A stretch of 64,000 nucleotides of DNA from the NCBI RefSeq assembly GCF_026241205.1, contig NZ_JAPFQM010000001.1, positions 1,116,001-1,180,000 of the forward strand. Reading direction: 5' to 3'. The stretch comes from Thermomicrobium sp. 4228-Ro (GTDB taxonomy: Bacteria; Chloroflexota; Chloroflexia; Thermomicrobiales; Thermomicrobiaceae). Every line of letters starts with the position of its first letter. Within the stretch, counting starts at the first letter, position 1. This document shows positions 42,789 through 54,019 of the stretch, one piece after another. A program made the translations under genes and the position numbers. Below the pieces are notes generated by a model. It had not been told where the DNA came from. It worked only from the letters and a program-made list of their open reading frames with translations, and made no database searches.

Positions 42789-43499
42789 ATGACGAGCGAA
42801 GCGCCGGTCGCTCTCGTTACCGGTGGAACCGGTCAGGTCGGCTCGGTCGTCGTGCGTTTCTTCGCCGAGCGAGGAGCGCGCGTCTTCGTCCCGTATCGTA
42901 CTCTGGCGCACTGGGAGGCATTGCGCGCTTCGCTCGGTCCGCTCGCCGGTTCGGTCGCCGGAGCACAGCTCGACCTCGGCTCAGCGGATGACGCCGAGCG
43001 TGCCGTGACCTCGGCGATCGAGCGATACGGCCGGCTCGACTGGGTGCTCTGCCTCGCCGGTGGCTACCGGCCGGGGCGGATCGCCGAGACCGATCCGGCG
43101 CTCTGGGAAGAACTGCTCGCCATGAACCTCTGGCCGACGGCCAACGTCCTGCGGGCGGCTGTTCCGCGGCTGCTCGAGCGCGGCACCGGACGGATCGTGA
43201 CTGTCGGGGCTCGCGCGGCACTCGATCCTGGAGCCGGCTCGGTCGCTTACGCAGCGGTCAAGCAGGCGGTCATGACGATGACGCTCGCGGTGGCACGCGA
43301 GGTCCGGGGCACGGGGGTCACGGCCAACTGTATCGCGCCGGCGACGATCGATACACCAGCGAACCGGGAAGCGATGCCGAATGCGGACTATTCCAAGTGG
43401 GTACCGCGTGAGCAGGTGGCTGCCCTGCTCTGGTACCTCTGCTCACCCGAGGCTGCTGCGCTCAATGGGGCGATTATCCCGATCGCGGGCGGGCAGTGA
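42789..43499 (+). CDS. SDR-family oxidoreductase, catalytic Ser replaced
   Basis: 236 aa classical short-chain dehydrogenase. The coenzyme site is VTGGTGQVGSVV (residues 10-21), with LDLGSADDAERA next and the structural LCLAGGY (NAG-like). The catalytic Tyr and Lys are in YAAVKQAVM. The Ser normally 13 residues before the Tyr falls in IVTVGARAALDPG, where Ala is found instead. TGVTANCIAPATIDTPANRE and the C-terminal LNGAIIPIAGGQ are typical. ATG 42789 follows GCAAGGAGGA. It may be a slow or specialised enzyme; substrate unknown. Confidence 0.9.
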   Translation: MTSEAPVALVTGGTGQVGSVVVRFFAERGARVFVPYRTLAHWEALRASLGPLAGSVAGAQLDLGSADDAERAVTSAIERYGRLDWVLCLAGGYRPGRIAETDPALWEELLAMNLWPTANVLRAAVPRLLERGTGRIVTVGARAALDPGAGSVAYAAVKQAVMTMTLAVAREVRGTGVTANCIAPATIDTPANREAMPNADYSKWVPREQVAALLWYLCSPEAAALNGAIIPIAGGQ

Positions 43500-43502
43500 G
43501 CC

Positions 43503-45218
43503 CTAGCGTGGGAACACTGCGTGCGTCGGCATGTCGCCGTGCGGCTGGCCGTCCCAGGTCGCTCCGTACAGGTGCCAGCGGAACGCCTCCTCGAGCGAGC
43601 GGAGCGTCGCGGAGATCGCTTCCGGAATCGGCTGACCATCTGGCGTGAACCACGGGCCGACCGGTTCCGGTGGGAGCAGCTGCGAACCATGCGTCGGCAC
43701 TTCCGGATGTGCTGCGCCGTCCCAACTGATGCCCCAGAGGTGCCAGCGGAACGCTTCGACGAGCGCGCGGAGCGTGGCTTCGGTCGTGGCACGGTCGAAC
43801 CCGTTCGCCGTTACCAGGACCGGCACCGGTTCCCCGGGTTGGAGGCGCTCAGCGTGCGTCGGCATGTCCCCGCGGTGGTCGCGGCCGTCCCAGCTCATGC
43901 CGTAGAGATGCCAGCGGAACGCTTCGACGAGCGCGCGAGCAGTTGCGTTGATCGCCTCTGCATTCGGACGTCCCTGGCTATCGAACCAGACTCCGTCCGC
44001 GAGGTCCCAGCTCACGACGATGTCCCACATGGTGACGAGGCGATTTCCAGCGACATCGCGTGCTCGCGCGGTTACCGTATAGCGCCCAGGGTCGAGCCAG
44101 GCGTCGAGCGTCACGGTCGGGGTGCTGCTGCGTGCCTCTTGGCCAGCGACCTGCAGGACGACTTCTGCGAGCGGCTGTTGTGCCGCGATGGTCGCACTGA
44201 TCCGTACCTGTCCCGGAAGAACCGTCGACCAGCGAGCAGGCTGGACGTCGACGAACGTGATCGGTCGCTCAGGGCGAGGCTGCAGCGGTGGTTCCTGCGG
44301 TTTCTCAGGAGTCGGTGTCTCGGGCGGAGCCGGTTGACCTGGTACCAGAGTCCGAACCTGGCACCCGATCTCCTGGCAGAACGACTGGGCGAAGGCGACG
44401 ACGTTCGCGTCGACCCGGCGTGCGAAGTTGCTGAAGGGACTTTCGGCGCTGGCGATGCCGAAAATGCCTGCGTCCTCGGTGACCAGCAGCGGGCCCCCGC
44501 TCATCCCGATGACGAGGTCCGCCTGTAGCCCGAGGACTTCCGGTGTGACCATCCTGACTCCGCGTCCTGGCGCTCGCCACTGCGTGCCGAACGGCTTGTC
44601 GCCCGGATAGCCGGCAGCGACGTAGGAGAAGTTGCTGTCCTGGATCAGCTGATCGTCGAGCAGCACGAGTGGCAGCGTTCCGGACTGGTTACCGACCGGT
44701 CGGTCGAGGCTCGCCAGACCGAAGTCGAAGCGCGCATCCCCGTCACGAGCGATCCAACCGCGCGGAACGGTCCCGTCGACCGCTTCGGTGACTCCGAACG
44801 GGCTGACCATGCCTTCGAGCGTTCGGTCGGCGCCGGGCACGACGAGGAGCCGATCGAACCAACCACCGAACTCCGCGCTGTAGAGACAGTGTGCCGCGGT
44901 CAGAACGACCGACGGTGCAATGAGCGTTCCCGAGCAGGAGTACACGGTTCCGTCCGGGAAGCGGCCGACGAGGAGCGCGATCGCCGAAGCTGGGAGCGAC
45001 AGCGTCGGGGTCACCCGCTCGCGCTCGTCGGGCGGGAAGACGCGGAAGTACGTCGCCCGCTCGGTACCCAGCGCAGCGAAAAGATCGTCGGTAGCCGATG
45101 CGGCCGTGACTCGGTGAGGAACCGGGAGGTACAGGTCTTCCCCGATCGCCCGAGCGAGCGGAGCCGGAAGCGTCGCAGCGAGGAGCACGATGGCGAGTAC
45201 CGCACCGAGCGAGCGCAT
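43503..45218 (-). CDS. Secreted trypsin-like serine protease with three C-terminal tandem repeats
   Basis: 571 aa. Signal peptide (SLGAVLAIVLLAATLPAPLA), then an S1-type protease domain (about 60-275): His in VVLTAAHCLYS, Asp in ARFDFGLASL, Ser in LVIGMSGGPLLVTED (G-x-SGGP, as in glutamyl endopeptidase/V8-like enzymes). A Pro-rich linker (about 285-315), a beta-sandwich-like domain (about 315-415) and three repeats follow, each containing ALVEAFRWHLYGMSWDG or close to it and ending in MPTH or VPTH (about 430-571). ATG 45218 follows GGAGGAGGG. The repeats probably bind a ligand outside the cell. Confidence 0.9.
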   Translation of the reverse strand: MRSLGAVLAIVLLAATLPAPLARAIGEDLYLPVPHRVTAASATDDLFAALGTERATYFRVFPPDERERVTPTLSLPASAIALLVGRFPDGTVYSCSGTLIAPSVVLTAAHCLYSAEFGGWFDRLLVVPGADRTLEGMVSPFGVTEAVDGTVPRGWIARDGDARFDFGLASLDRPVGNQSGTLPLVLLDDQLIQDSNFSYVAAGYPGDKPFGTQWRAPGRGVRMVTPEVLGLQADLVIGMSGGPLLVTEDAGIFGIASAESPFSNFARRVDANVVAFAQSFCQEIGCQVRTLVPGQPAPPETPTPEKPQEPPLQPRPERPITFVDVQPARWSTVLPGQVRISATIAAQQPLAEVVLQVAGQEARSSTPTVTLDAWLDPGRYTVTARARDVAGNRLVTMWDIVVSWDLADGVWFDSQGRPNAEAINATARALVEAFRWHLYGMSWDGRDHRGDMPTHAERLQPGEPVPVLVTANGFDRATTEATLRALVEAFRWHLWGISWDGAAHPEVPTHGSQLLPPEPVGPWFTPDGQPIPEAISATLRSLEEAFRWHLYGATWDGQPHGDMPTHAVFPR

Positions 45219-45372
45219 CGACTGCCCTCCTCCGAAATCCAGCACCAGAGCCCATCCCAACTCTAGGTGTCGGCAGCGCACGCAGCAAGGATGAGCACAT
45301 GCTAGAGTGACCGGTGCCGAAGGCGTGGCGGTTCCCGCCGCAGCGCGATCGGATAGCGGAAGGAGCAAGCGA

Positions 45373-46119
45373 ATGACGGACGAAAAGCGGGCGTTGGTGA
45401 TCGTCGCACACCCGGACGATATGGAAATCGGTTGTGGTGGAACAGTTGCACGGTGGGCCGAGGAAGGTTGGTCGGTCTGGCTCGTCGTCGTGACCGACGG
45501 CGGTGGGGGTGGACCGGACGATGCGAGCGACGTCAGCCCGGAGGCCCGCCGGCGCGTCAGCGAGACGCGCAAAGCGGAGCAGCGCGAAGCTGCGCGCATC
45601 CTGGGGCTCCGCGGTGTCGAGTTTCTCGACTACCCGGACGGCCGGGTGGAACCGACGCTCGAGCTCCGGCGCGATCTGGTGCGGGCGATTCGCCGGTATC
45701 GCCCGCAGATCCTCGTGATCCCCTCTCCGGATCGCAACTGGGTGCCGGCCTATCAAGTCGGGCGCTATCACCCCGATCACCTCGCGGTCGGGCAGGCAGC
45801 CCTGGCGGCTGCGTACCCGGCTGCCGGGAATGCCTGGGACTTTCCGGAACTCCTCGTCGAAGGGCTCGCGCCGCACCACGTGCAGGAGATCTGGGTGATC
45901 AATGCCCCGGTCTTGAACCATGCAGTCGATATCTCGACGACGATCGAGCGGAAGCTCGCTGCGCTCGAAGCCCACCGCAGCCAGTTCGGCGATCGCTTCC
46001 CGCTCCTCGAGCGCTGGCTCCGGCAAGCAGCGATGGAGCGTGGTGTGCGACACGGTCTCCAGTATGCAGAGGAGTTTCATCGCATCCGCGTGCGCGAGCC
46101 GTTCCCCTTCCGGCGCTGA
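45373..46119 (+). CDS. PIG-L family N-deacetylase
   Basis: 248 aa zinc-dependent deacetylase of the LmbE/PIG-L family, whose members remove acetyl groups from GlcNAc conjugates (bacillithiol, mycothiol or glycolipid precursors). The zinc and catalytic motif VIVAHPDDMEIGCGGTVARW starts at residue 9; the third ligand is in GRYHPDHLAVGQAAL. WLVVVTDGGGGG and the FLDYPDGRVEPTLELR region are usual. ATG 45373 follows GGAAGGAG. It stands alone and divergent from the protease gene; the DinB protein at 34035 could belong to the same thiol system, but that is speculation. Confidence 0.93.
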   Translation: MTDEKRALVIVAHPDDMEIGCGGTVARWAEEGWSVWLVVVTDGGGGGPDDASDVSPEARRRVSETRKAEQREAARILGLRGVEFLDYPDGRVEPTLELRRDLVRAIRRYRPQILVIPSPDRNWVPAYQVGRYHPDHLAVGQAALAAAYPAAGNAWDFPELLVEGLAPHHVQEIWVINAPVLNHAVDISTTIERKLAALEAHRSQFGDRFPLLERWLRQAAMERGVRHGLQYAEEFHRIRVREPFPFRR

Positions 46120-46206
46120 GCCCGATGGAGAGTGAACCGCCGCCGACACGCACCGCCGCGCTCCGCCGGCTCCAGCATCCGCGTTCTCGTCGTCCTCCCA
46201 CGGTCG

Positions 46207-46974
46207 TCATGGGCGGCTCGCTCGTACCGGCTCCTCGATCGCCTGCTCGTCGAGTGCCGCCAGGATGCGTGCGCGTAAGGCAGCAAGCCGCGCATCGCCA
46301 CGGTCGCGTGGTCGCGGAATGTCTACCATGAATTGGTTTTGCGCCCTTGCCGGCTTCCCACCGAGCAGGATCACTCGGTCAGCGAGATACACCGCTTCGT
46401 CAACGTCATGCGTGACGAGAATCGCCGTGAAACCGAACCGCTCCCACAGTTCGAGCAAGTAGTCCTGCAAGCGCAAGCGGGTCAGCACGTCGACAGCGCT
46501 GAATGGCTCATCGAGGAGTAGCAGATCCGGCTCGGTGACCAGCGCTCGAGCCAGCGCGACCCGTTGGGCCATACCGCCCGAGAGCTGGCGCGGCCAGGCA
46601 GTGAAAGCGCGTTCGGGCAAGTGGACGGCCGCGAGCGCAGCCTCGGCGCGCTGGCGGCGCTCGGCAGCCGAGACTCCTGGCGCGACCAGCGCGATGTTTT
46701 CCCAGGTGCGGAGCCACGGGAGCAAGCGGGGCTCCTGGAAGACGAAGGCGATCTGCGGGGTCGAACCATCGTCCGGACGTTCGAGCCGAATCTGGCCTGC
46801 GTGCGCCGGAACGGTACCAGCGAGGAGGCGGAGCAGCGTCGTCTTTCCCACGCCGCTCGGGCCGACGATGGCGACGAACGAACCAGCCGGAATGTCGAGG
46901 GACAGGTCGGTCGGGACGGTGTGGCCACCGAGGTCGATCGCGATCGCTTCCAGCCGGACACGTGCGCCGCTCAT
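46207..46974 (-). CDS. ABC transporter ATPase, nitrate/sulfonate/taurine (SsuB) type
   Basis: 255 aa. Walker A VGPSGVGKTTLLRLLAG near residue 35, Q-loop VFQEPRLLPWLRTWENI, signature LSGGMAQRVALARALV and Walker B LLLLDEPFSAVD, then the H-loop VTHDVDEAVYLADRVI. The EPRLLPW sequence and length are typical of the SsuB/TauB/NrtD group that drives uptake of sulfonates, nitrate or related small molecules. Its ATG overlaps the permease stop by four bases, so the genes are coupled. Confidence 0.94.
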   Translation of the reverse strand: MSGARVRLEAIAIDLGGHTVPTDLSLDIPAGSFVAIVGPSGVGKTTLLRLLAGTVPAHAGQIRLERPDDGSTPQIAFVFQEPRLLPWLRTWENIALVAPGVSAAERRQRAEAALAAVHLPERAFTAWPRQLSGGMAQRVALARALVTEPDLLLLDEPFSAVDVLTRLRLQDYLLELWERFGFTAILVTHDVDEAVYLADRVILLGGKPARAQNQFMVDIPRPRDRGDARLAALRARILAALDEQAIEEPVRASRP

Positions 46975-47837
46975 GGCGTTCCCTCCCCGTCTTGAACGCT
47001 GGCGATCGTCTCGCGCCAGACGAGCAGCGCTCGTTCCAACCGGGCGAGGAGCGTGTCGGACAGCTTCCCGAGAAGGCCGAACGAGAGCAGGGCGACGAGG
47101 ACGCGGTCCGGTCGCATCGTCGACTGTCCCTCGACCAAGAGGAAGCCGAGTCCACTGCTCGCGGCGATGAGTTCAGCGGCGACGACGAACATCCAGCCCA
47201 GGCTCAGACCGGCCCGCAGACCGGTCAGGACACCGGGCAGTGCCCCGGGAATGATGACGTGACGGAACGTTCGCCAGCGTCCCAGCCGGTAGATGCGGGC
47301 GAATTCGATGAGGCGCCAGTCGATGCCGCCCACAGCGGCGAGCACGTTGAAATAGACCGGGAGAAAGACCCCGAGGGCGATGAGGAGAATGCGGGATGTC
47401 TCGCCGATGCCGAACCACAGGAGGAACAGCGGCACCCAGGCGAGCGAGGGAATGGCGCGTAAACCTTGAACGGTCGGATCGAGTGCCCGGCGCAGCCAGG
47501 GAGCCAGGCCGGTCAGGGCACCCAGCACGATACCCGGGGCGCTGCCGAGCAGGTATCCCCAGGCCAACCGTTGGAGTGTCGCGACTAGGTGGGTGACGAG
47601 TTCACCGCGCTCGGCCATCTCGCGCGCTGTTGCCACGATGGTCTGCGGTGGCGGCAGCTGGTAGGAGGCAATCAAGCCGGCGGTGACGATCCCCCACCAA
47701 CCGGCAACGATGAGGGCCGGAACGATCCAGGGGACGAGCCAGCCAGCGACGCGCCGCACCAGCGGCCGTGCCTGGTATGTCGCTGCCTGGCTTCGGCTTC
47801 GTTCAGTCGGTCTGGACAGTTCGCGCACAACCATCAC
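46971..47837 (-). CDS. ABC transporter permease, SsuC type
   Basis: 288 aa inner-membrane permease with about 6 helices and the EAA loop FARIYRLGRWRTFRHVIIPG followed by ALPGVLTGLRAGLSLGW. Typical lead ATAREMAERGELVTHLVATLQR. An SsuC/TauC-type subunit that should take substrate from a periplasmic or lipoprotein binding protein. ATG 47837 overlaps the stop of the remnant binding-protein gene as ATGA. With that binding protein gone, import by this unit depends on another binding protein or is lost. Confidence 0.93.
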   Translation of the reverse strand: MMVVRELSRPTERSRSQAATYQARPLVRRVAGWLVPWIVPALIVAGWWGIVTAGLIASYQLPPPQTIVATAREMAERGELVTHLVATLQRLAWGYLLGSAPGIVLGALTGLAPWLRRALDPTVQGLRAIPSLAWVPLFLLWFGIGETSRILLIALGVFLPVYFNVLAAVGGIDWRLIEFARIYRLGRWRTFRHVIIPGALPGVLTGLRAGLSLGWMFVVAAELIAASSGLGFLLVEGQSTMRPDRVLVALLSFGLLGKLSDTLLARLERALLVWRETIASVQDGEGTP

Positions 47838-48169
47838 GCTCCCCCGTTTGCGAGTACTCGTTCGGCCAGACTCGGTTCGAGCAGCGTTTGCAGTGCCCCA
47901 TCGAGATCAGCCGACGACGGCACGAGATTTTCCTTTCGGATGAGGGGGACGATCTCGCTCAGCGTGCTGTGCAGCGCCTCGCCCGGTACCGGATCGGGGA
48001 AGGAAACCCGCTCGCTGAGCACTTTCCGCGCGATCTCGAGGTCAAGCTTGGCGGCCTCGCTCAGAATCTGGGCAAGTTCGTCAGGATGTTGCAGCGCCCA
48101 CTGGCGCCCACGCTCATAGAGGGCGAGGACGCGCTCGACGACATCTACTGTTCGAGCGGCCGAAATCGA
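47834..48169 (-). pseudogene. C-terminal remnant of the SsuA-type substrate-binding protein
   Basis: An open stretch of about 111 codons whose translation (RTVDVVERVLALYERGRQWA, then LQHPDELAQILSEAAKLD and ADLDGALQTLLEPSLAERVL) matches the C-terminal lobe of aliphatic sulfonate binding proteins of 310-340 residues. An in-frame TGA at 48172-48170 closes the 5' end, and no signal peptide or N-terminal lobe can be found upstream. A GTG at 48022 could start a 62-aa piece, but this would not be functional. The stop overlaps the permease start, so operon order SBP-permease-ATPase was the original one. Confidence 0.75.
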
Positions 48170-48501
48170 TCAGGGAATCAGCACTGGGGGATCACTGGCA
48201 GCGGGAACACTCACCGATTCGCGGCCAGAAGGCGAAGACAGCGACCATCGCTGGGCACGGGGGAACCGGTACCGGTCGGTACTGCTCGGTGTTGGAACTC
48301 CGCGCCATCGCTCGCATCCTGGCCACAACAACATACCGGCAGTGTTGAACGGTGCTACCAGTGAGTGGAAGGAACAGTTTGCCGCTCGTCAACGATCGAT
48401 GCCGGTGTCGAAAGAACCGTGCACACCGATGGAATCAGAGGTGATCGTGTCTTCGGAGCTTCGGCTTTTGCCGCCAACAGCCGCTGCGGGAAGCGGAGCG
48501 T
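48170..48501. other. Non-coding stretch between the transporter remnant and the DprA-like gene
   Basis: About 330 bases with no supported gene. The missing 5' two thirds of the binding-protein gene should have been here and beyond, so this is a deletion or replacement junction next to the PRTase/DprA-like pair. No direct repeats or insertion-sequence ends were seen at the edges. Confidence 0.5.
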
Positions 48502-49554
48502 CTACTCCGAGCGTCGTTCCGCTCCTGTGTCGTCGCTTCTTTCGTCCTTTTGCCTTGCGGCAACCCCTTCGCACGTCCCGGGAAGTGCCGCTTGCTGGTA
48601 GTGAGCCTTGTCTGTCGCTCCCCCTGTTCGTTCCCCAGGATTCCGTATCGGCTGCGTCGTGCATAGGGGAGCCGGTGAGCAGGCATGAGAGACTGGGGAC
48701 GGGTCGCCAACCGGAGTCCTGAATGCAGATTCGGTGACCAGCAGAGCGTCAGAACGGACGGCATTGCTTCCACTCATGAGTCGTTCGAGCTCCGAGAGGT
48801 CCTCTGCCCACGCAACGGCGAGTCGTCGTTCGACGAGTTCCTGGCTATGGTCAACGGATAGAGAAGACTGCGGCACGATAACATGGCGGCGGATTTCATT
48901 CGCCTTCCTGACCGCGTGCCATGTCCCGCTCTTGCGTGGGCGATTCGACTGCTCGCGCGGGGTCTCTTCCGGACCGGCTTGCCCGACGATGACGATGTTG
49001 GCGAGAGCCACGATGAGCAAATTCCTGAGCATCGCGTTCTTGCCGGACCAGGGAGTGGACGGAGAAAATGGGCTCACGATGAGAACGCGTGACCGATATC
49101 TCGGGTCTCGCTGGATATCCCGAAGCCGACGCGGCAATCGCTGCCAATCGATCCCCTCAGCCAGGACAGCGATCGTCCTTCCGGTCTCGCTGTCCAGGGC
49201 ACCCTCGAATGCGGCCCGGTCGATGCCGGGGGCGAATCCGGACACGATCACGTATCCTCGTTCGGCGATCTTTCGAGCGAGCCGGCGAATGTGCTCCTCG
49301 ATATCAGGTCTGGGGTGACGAGTTCCGATAATCGCGATCTTTGGAGTGTCGGGATGCAACAGGTTCGCTGGCCCCATGAGCCAGAGGCAGCGCAGGTTCT
49401 CTCCGGTACGTTTCCCGACGTCGTCGTTCACCTGCCCGGACGGGCGGTTAGAAGAAAATGGCCAGCGCCGAAACGGCCATTCCAAGAATGGCCAGAGCGG
49501 ATCGTTATTTGTCAACAGCTTCCACGGTTCTCGTCGTTCCGCTTCTCGCTTCAT
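48502..49554 (-). CDS. DprA/SLOG-fold protein, ShosA-like partner
   Basis: 350 aa. The central part (about 55-270) is a DprA-type Rossmann domain: CLWLMGPANLLHPDTPKIAI, IGTRHPRP, YVIVSGFAPGIDRAAFEGAL, TIAVLAEGID and SPWSGKNAML-like segments (SPFSPSTPWSGKNAMLRNLL) map onto the RG-L, GSR, SGxARGID-x2-AH and GxFPxRNRIIA motifs of DprA, in altered form. The DprA winged-helix is missing; the last 80 residues are low-complexity. Start ATG 49554 is 4 bases after the PRTase stop, with GAGG just upstream. A natural-transformation DprA is less likely because of the changed motifs and the tight PRTase pairing, which is that of ShosTA. Confidence 0.75.
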   Translation of the reverse strand: MKREAERREPWKLLTNNDPLWPFLEWPFRRWPFSSNRPSGQVNDDVGKRTGENLRCLWLMGPANLLHPDTPKIAIIGTRHPRPDIEEHIRRLARKIAERGYVIVSGFAPGIDRAAFEGALDSETGRTIAVLAEGIDWQRLPRRLRDIQRDPRYRSRVLIVSPFSPSTPWSGKNAMLRNLLIVALANIVIVGQAGPEETPREQSNRPRKSGTWHAVRKANEIRRHVIVPQSSLSVDHSQELVERRLAVAWAEDLSELERLMSGSNAVRSDALLVTESAFRTPVGDPSPVSHACSPAPLCTTQPIRNPGERTGGATDKAHYQQAALPGTCEGVAARQKDERSDDTGAERRSE

Positions 49555-49558
49555 GTCC

Positions 49559-50119
49559 TCAGTCCGTTGGGCGGGTACGTGTTCGTGTAACGACCAAAGC
49601 ATACACCCGCGACACGTGCCCCTGCTCCTTGAGTGTCTTCGTCGCTGCGCCGAGAGTCGCACCGGTCTGGTACAGATCATCGAAAAGCAGCACCCAGGCG
49701 CCAGCCAGACGGTACGGATCACGGAGGTCGAAGACCCCTTCCAGTTCCTGCCGTCGTCCTGTAGCGCTCTCGATGTTCTTCAACATCGGCGTCGGCTTCA
49801 CTTTGACGAGGTAGTCCTCGACAAGGGAGATGCCGGTGAGCTGGGCCAGGCAGCGAGCGAGCTCGAGGACGGGTTGGAAGGGACGTTCGGTGTTGGAGGG
49901 TGGTATCGGGACGATCGCGTGTAACCGCGGCCGAACGATTCGAGTGGAGAGTGCTTCGGCGAGTGTACGAGCGAGCGGCTCGATTTGCGATCGGTCGTAC
50001 CGGTACTTGAGCAGGTAGAGGCGCTCCCCGATACTCGTGCGCGAGCCCGCGCTTACCGTATGCCAGTCGAGTGCCCAGCCAGCATCATACGGCCCCGTCG
50101 GTAGCCAGAGCAGCTCCAT
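49559..50119 (-). CDS. ComF-like phosphoribosyltransferase, ShosT-like
   Basis: 186 aa type I PRTase fold. The PRPP-binding loop is WVLLFDDLYQTGATLGAA (canonical VxxVDDVxTTGxT) near residue 140. The N-terminal LYLLKYRYDRSQIEPLARTL and AIVPIPPSNTERPFQPVLEL match ComF-type proteins, but the ComF zinc ribbon is absent. It is the first gene of a two-gene operon with the DprA-like gene, spacing 4 bases. PRTase plus DprA-domain pairs are the hallmark of the ShosTA toxin-antitoxin defence system. ATG 50119 follows GGAGACACC. The preceding 60 bases are AT-rich (CAAAATTTGT), which stands out against the GC-rich surroundings. Confidence 0.82.
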   Translation of the reverse strand: MELLWLPTGPYDAGWALDWHTVSAGSRTSIGERLYLLKYRYDRSQIEPLARTLAEALSTRIVRPRLHAIVPIPPSNTERPFQPVLELARCLAQLTGISLVEDYLVKVKPTPMLKNIESATGRRQELEGVFDLRDPYRLAGAWVLLFDDLYQTGATLGAATKTLKEQGHVSRVYALVVTRTRTRPTD

Positions 50120-50362
50120 GGTGTCTCCAGTACTGAGATGTCGGTCATCAGAAGTCTACAAATTTTGTCGCAATTCAGTGAAGCGAAGTCGATCCGCGCG
50201 GTGTTGCAGCCAAATCCGGAGCAAGCTGGAGTCAGCCCGCTAGCGGTTCGTGCTCGCGCTTCTTTCCCGATCGGGGCGACTGTGCCAAACTGACGGCAGC
50301 ATCGCCGCTCTGGGCACTACGTAGAGTGGGCGAGCGATCGGCGAGGGAGGAGGGTAGTAACG

Positions 50363-53551
<3,189 letters not shown>

Positions 53552-53571
53552 GCGCTCGAGCGGGGCGAGCT

Positions 53572-53604
53572 GGCCGCCGTACCGGGTGTCCCGGTACGGC
53601 GGCC
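53572..53604. terminator. Bidirectional-looking 15-bp hairpin
   Basis: A perfect 15-bp stem (53572-53586 with 53590-53604) with a TGT loop, 20 bases after the BNR gene stop and 38 bases after the convergent HIT gene stop. There is no long T run on either side, but its place between two convergent genes suits transcript termination for both. Confidence 0.7.
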
Positions 53605-53642
53605 GCCTCGTTACCCTGCGATGTCTGCGTTCGCGAGCGCAC

Positions 53643-53990
53643 TCAACCGAGCGGGAGCCGCAGCGGGTTCCCGCCGAGCAGATGGAAATGCAGGTGGAAG
53701 ACGCTCTGGCCAGCGTGCGGCCCGACGTTGGTGACGACGCGGTAACCCGTCTCGGCGATTCCCTGCTCGCGGGCGACCTTCGCCGCCACCTGCAGGCAGC
53801 GTCCGAGCAGTGCCGGATCGACGTCCTCCGCTTCGGCGAGCGAGCGGATATGCTGGTTGGGGACGATCAGGAGGTGGATACGCGCCTGCGGGTGAATGTC
53901 CCAGAAAACGGTCACGGTCTCGTCCTGGTAAACGGTGCGGGCTGGCTGGCGGCCCGCGACGATCGCGCAGAAGATACAGGAGTCGGTCAT
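53643..53990 (-). CDS. HIT family nucleotide hydrolase/transferase
   Basis: 115 aa histidine triad protein. Typical features: N-terminal CIFCAIVAGRQPARTVYQDE (zinc-like CxxC), FWDIHPQARIHLLIVPNQHI, and the triad QSVFHLHFHLLGG (HxHxH). HIT proteins cleave nucleoside phosphoramidates or Ap4A-like compounds in the cytoplasm. ATG 53990 follows GGAAGGGATG. It is divergent from fpg with 29 bases between. Confidence 0.95.
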   Translation of the reverse strand: MTDSCIFCAIVAGRQPARTVYQDETVTVFWDIHPQARIHLLIVPNQHIRSLAEAEDVDPALLGRCLQVAAKVAREQGIAETGYRVVTNVGPHAGQSVFHLHFHLLGGNPLRLPLG

Positions 53991-54019
53991 CCCTTCCCTC
54001 CTCGTTCCGTGAGGTCGCT

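Noticed and set aside
48173-48300. Possible continuation of the SsuA remnant upstream of the in-frame TGA
   Set aside because: The same frame reads RESVSVPAASDPPVLIP before the TGA, faintly like a binding-protein strand, but it is Ser/Arg/Pro-rich and no signal peptide or N-lobe can be followed, so it was not included.
48502-48800. DprA-like C-terminal tail as a separate domain
   Set aside because: The last 80 residues are low-complexity (Ser/Thr/Pro/Arg) with no fold; they may be read-through of a frameshift, so no domain is claimed.
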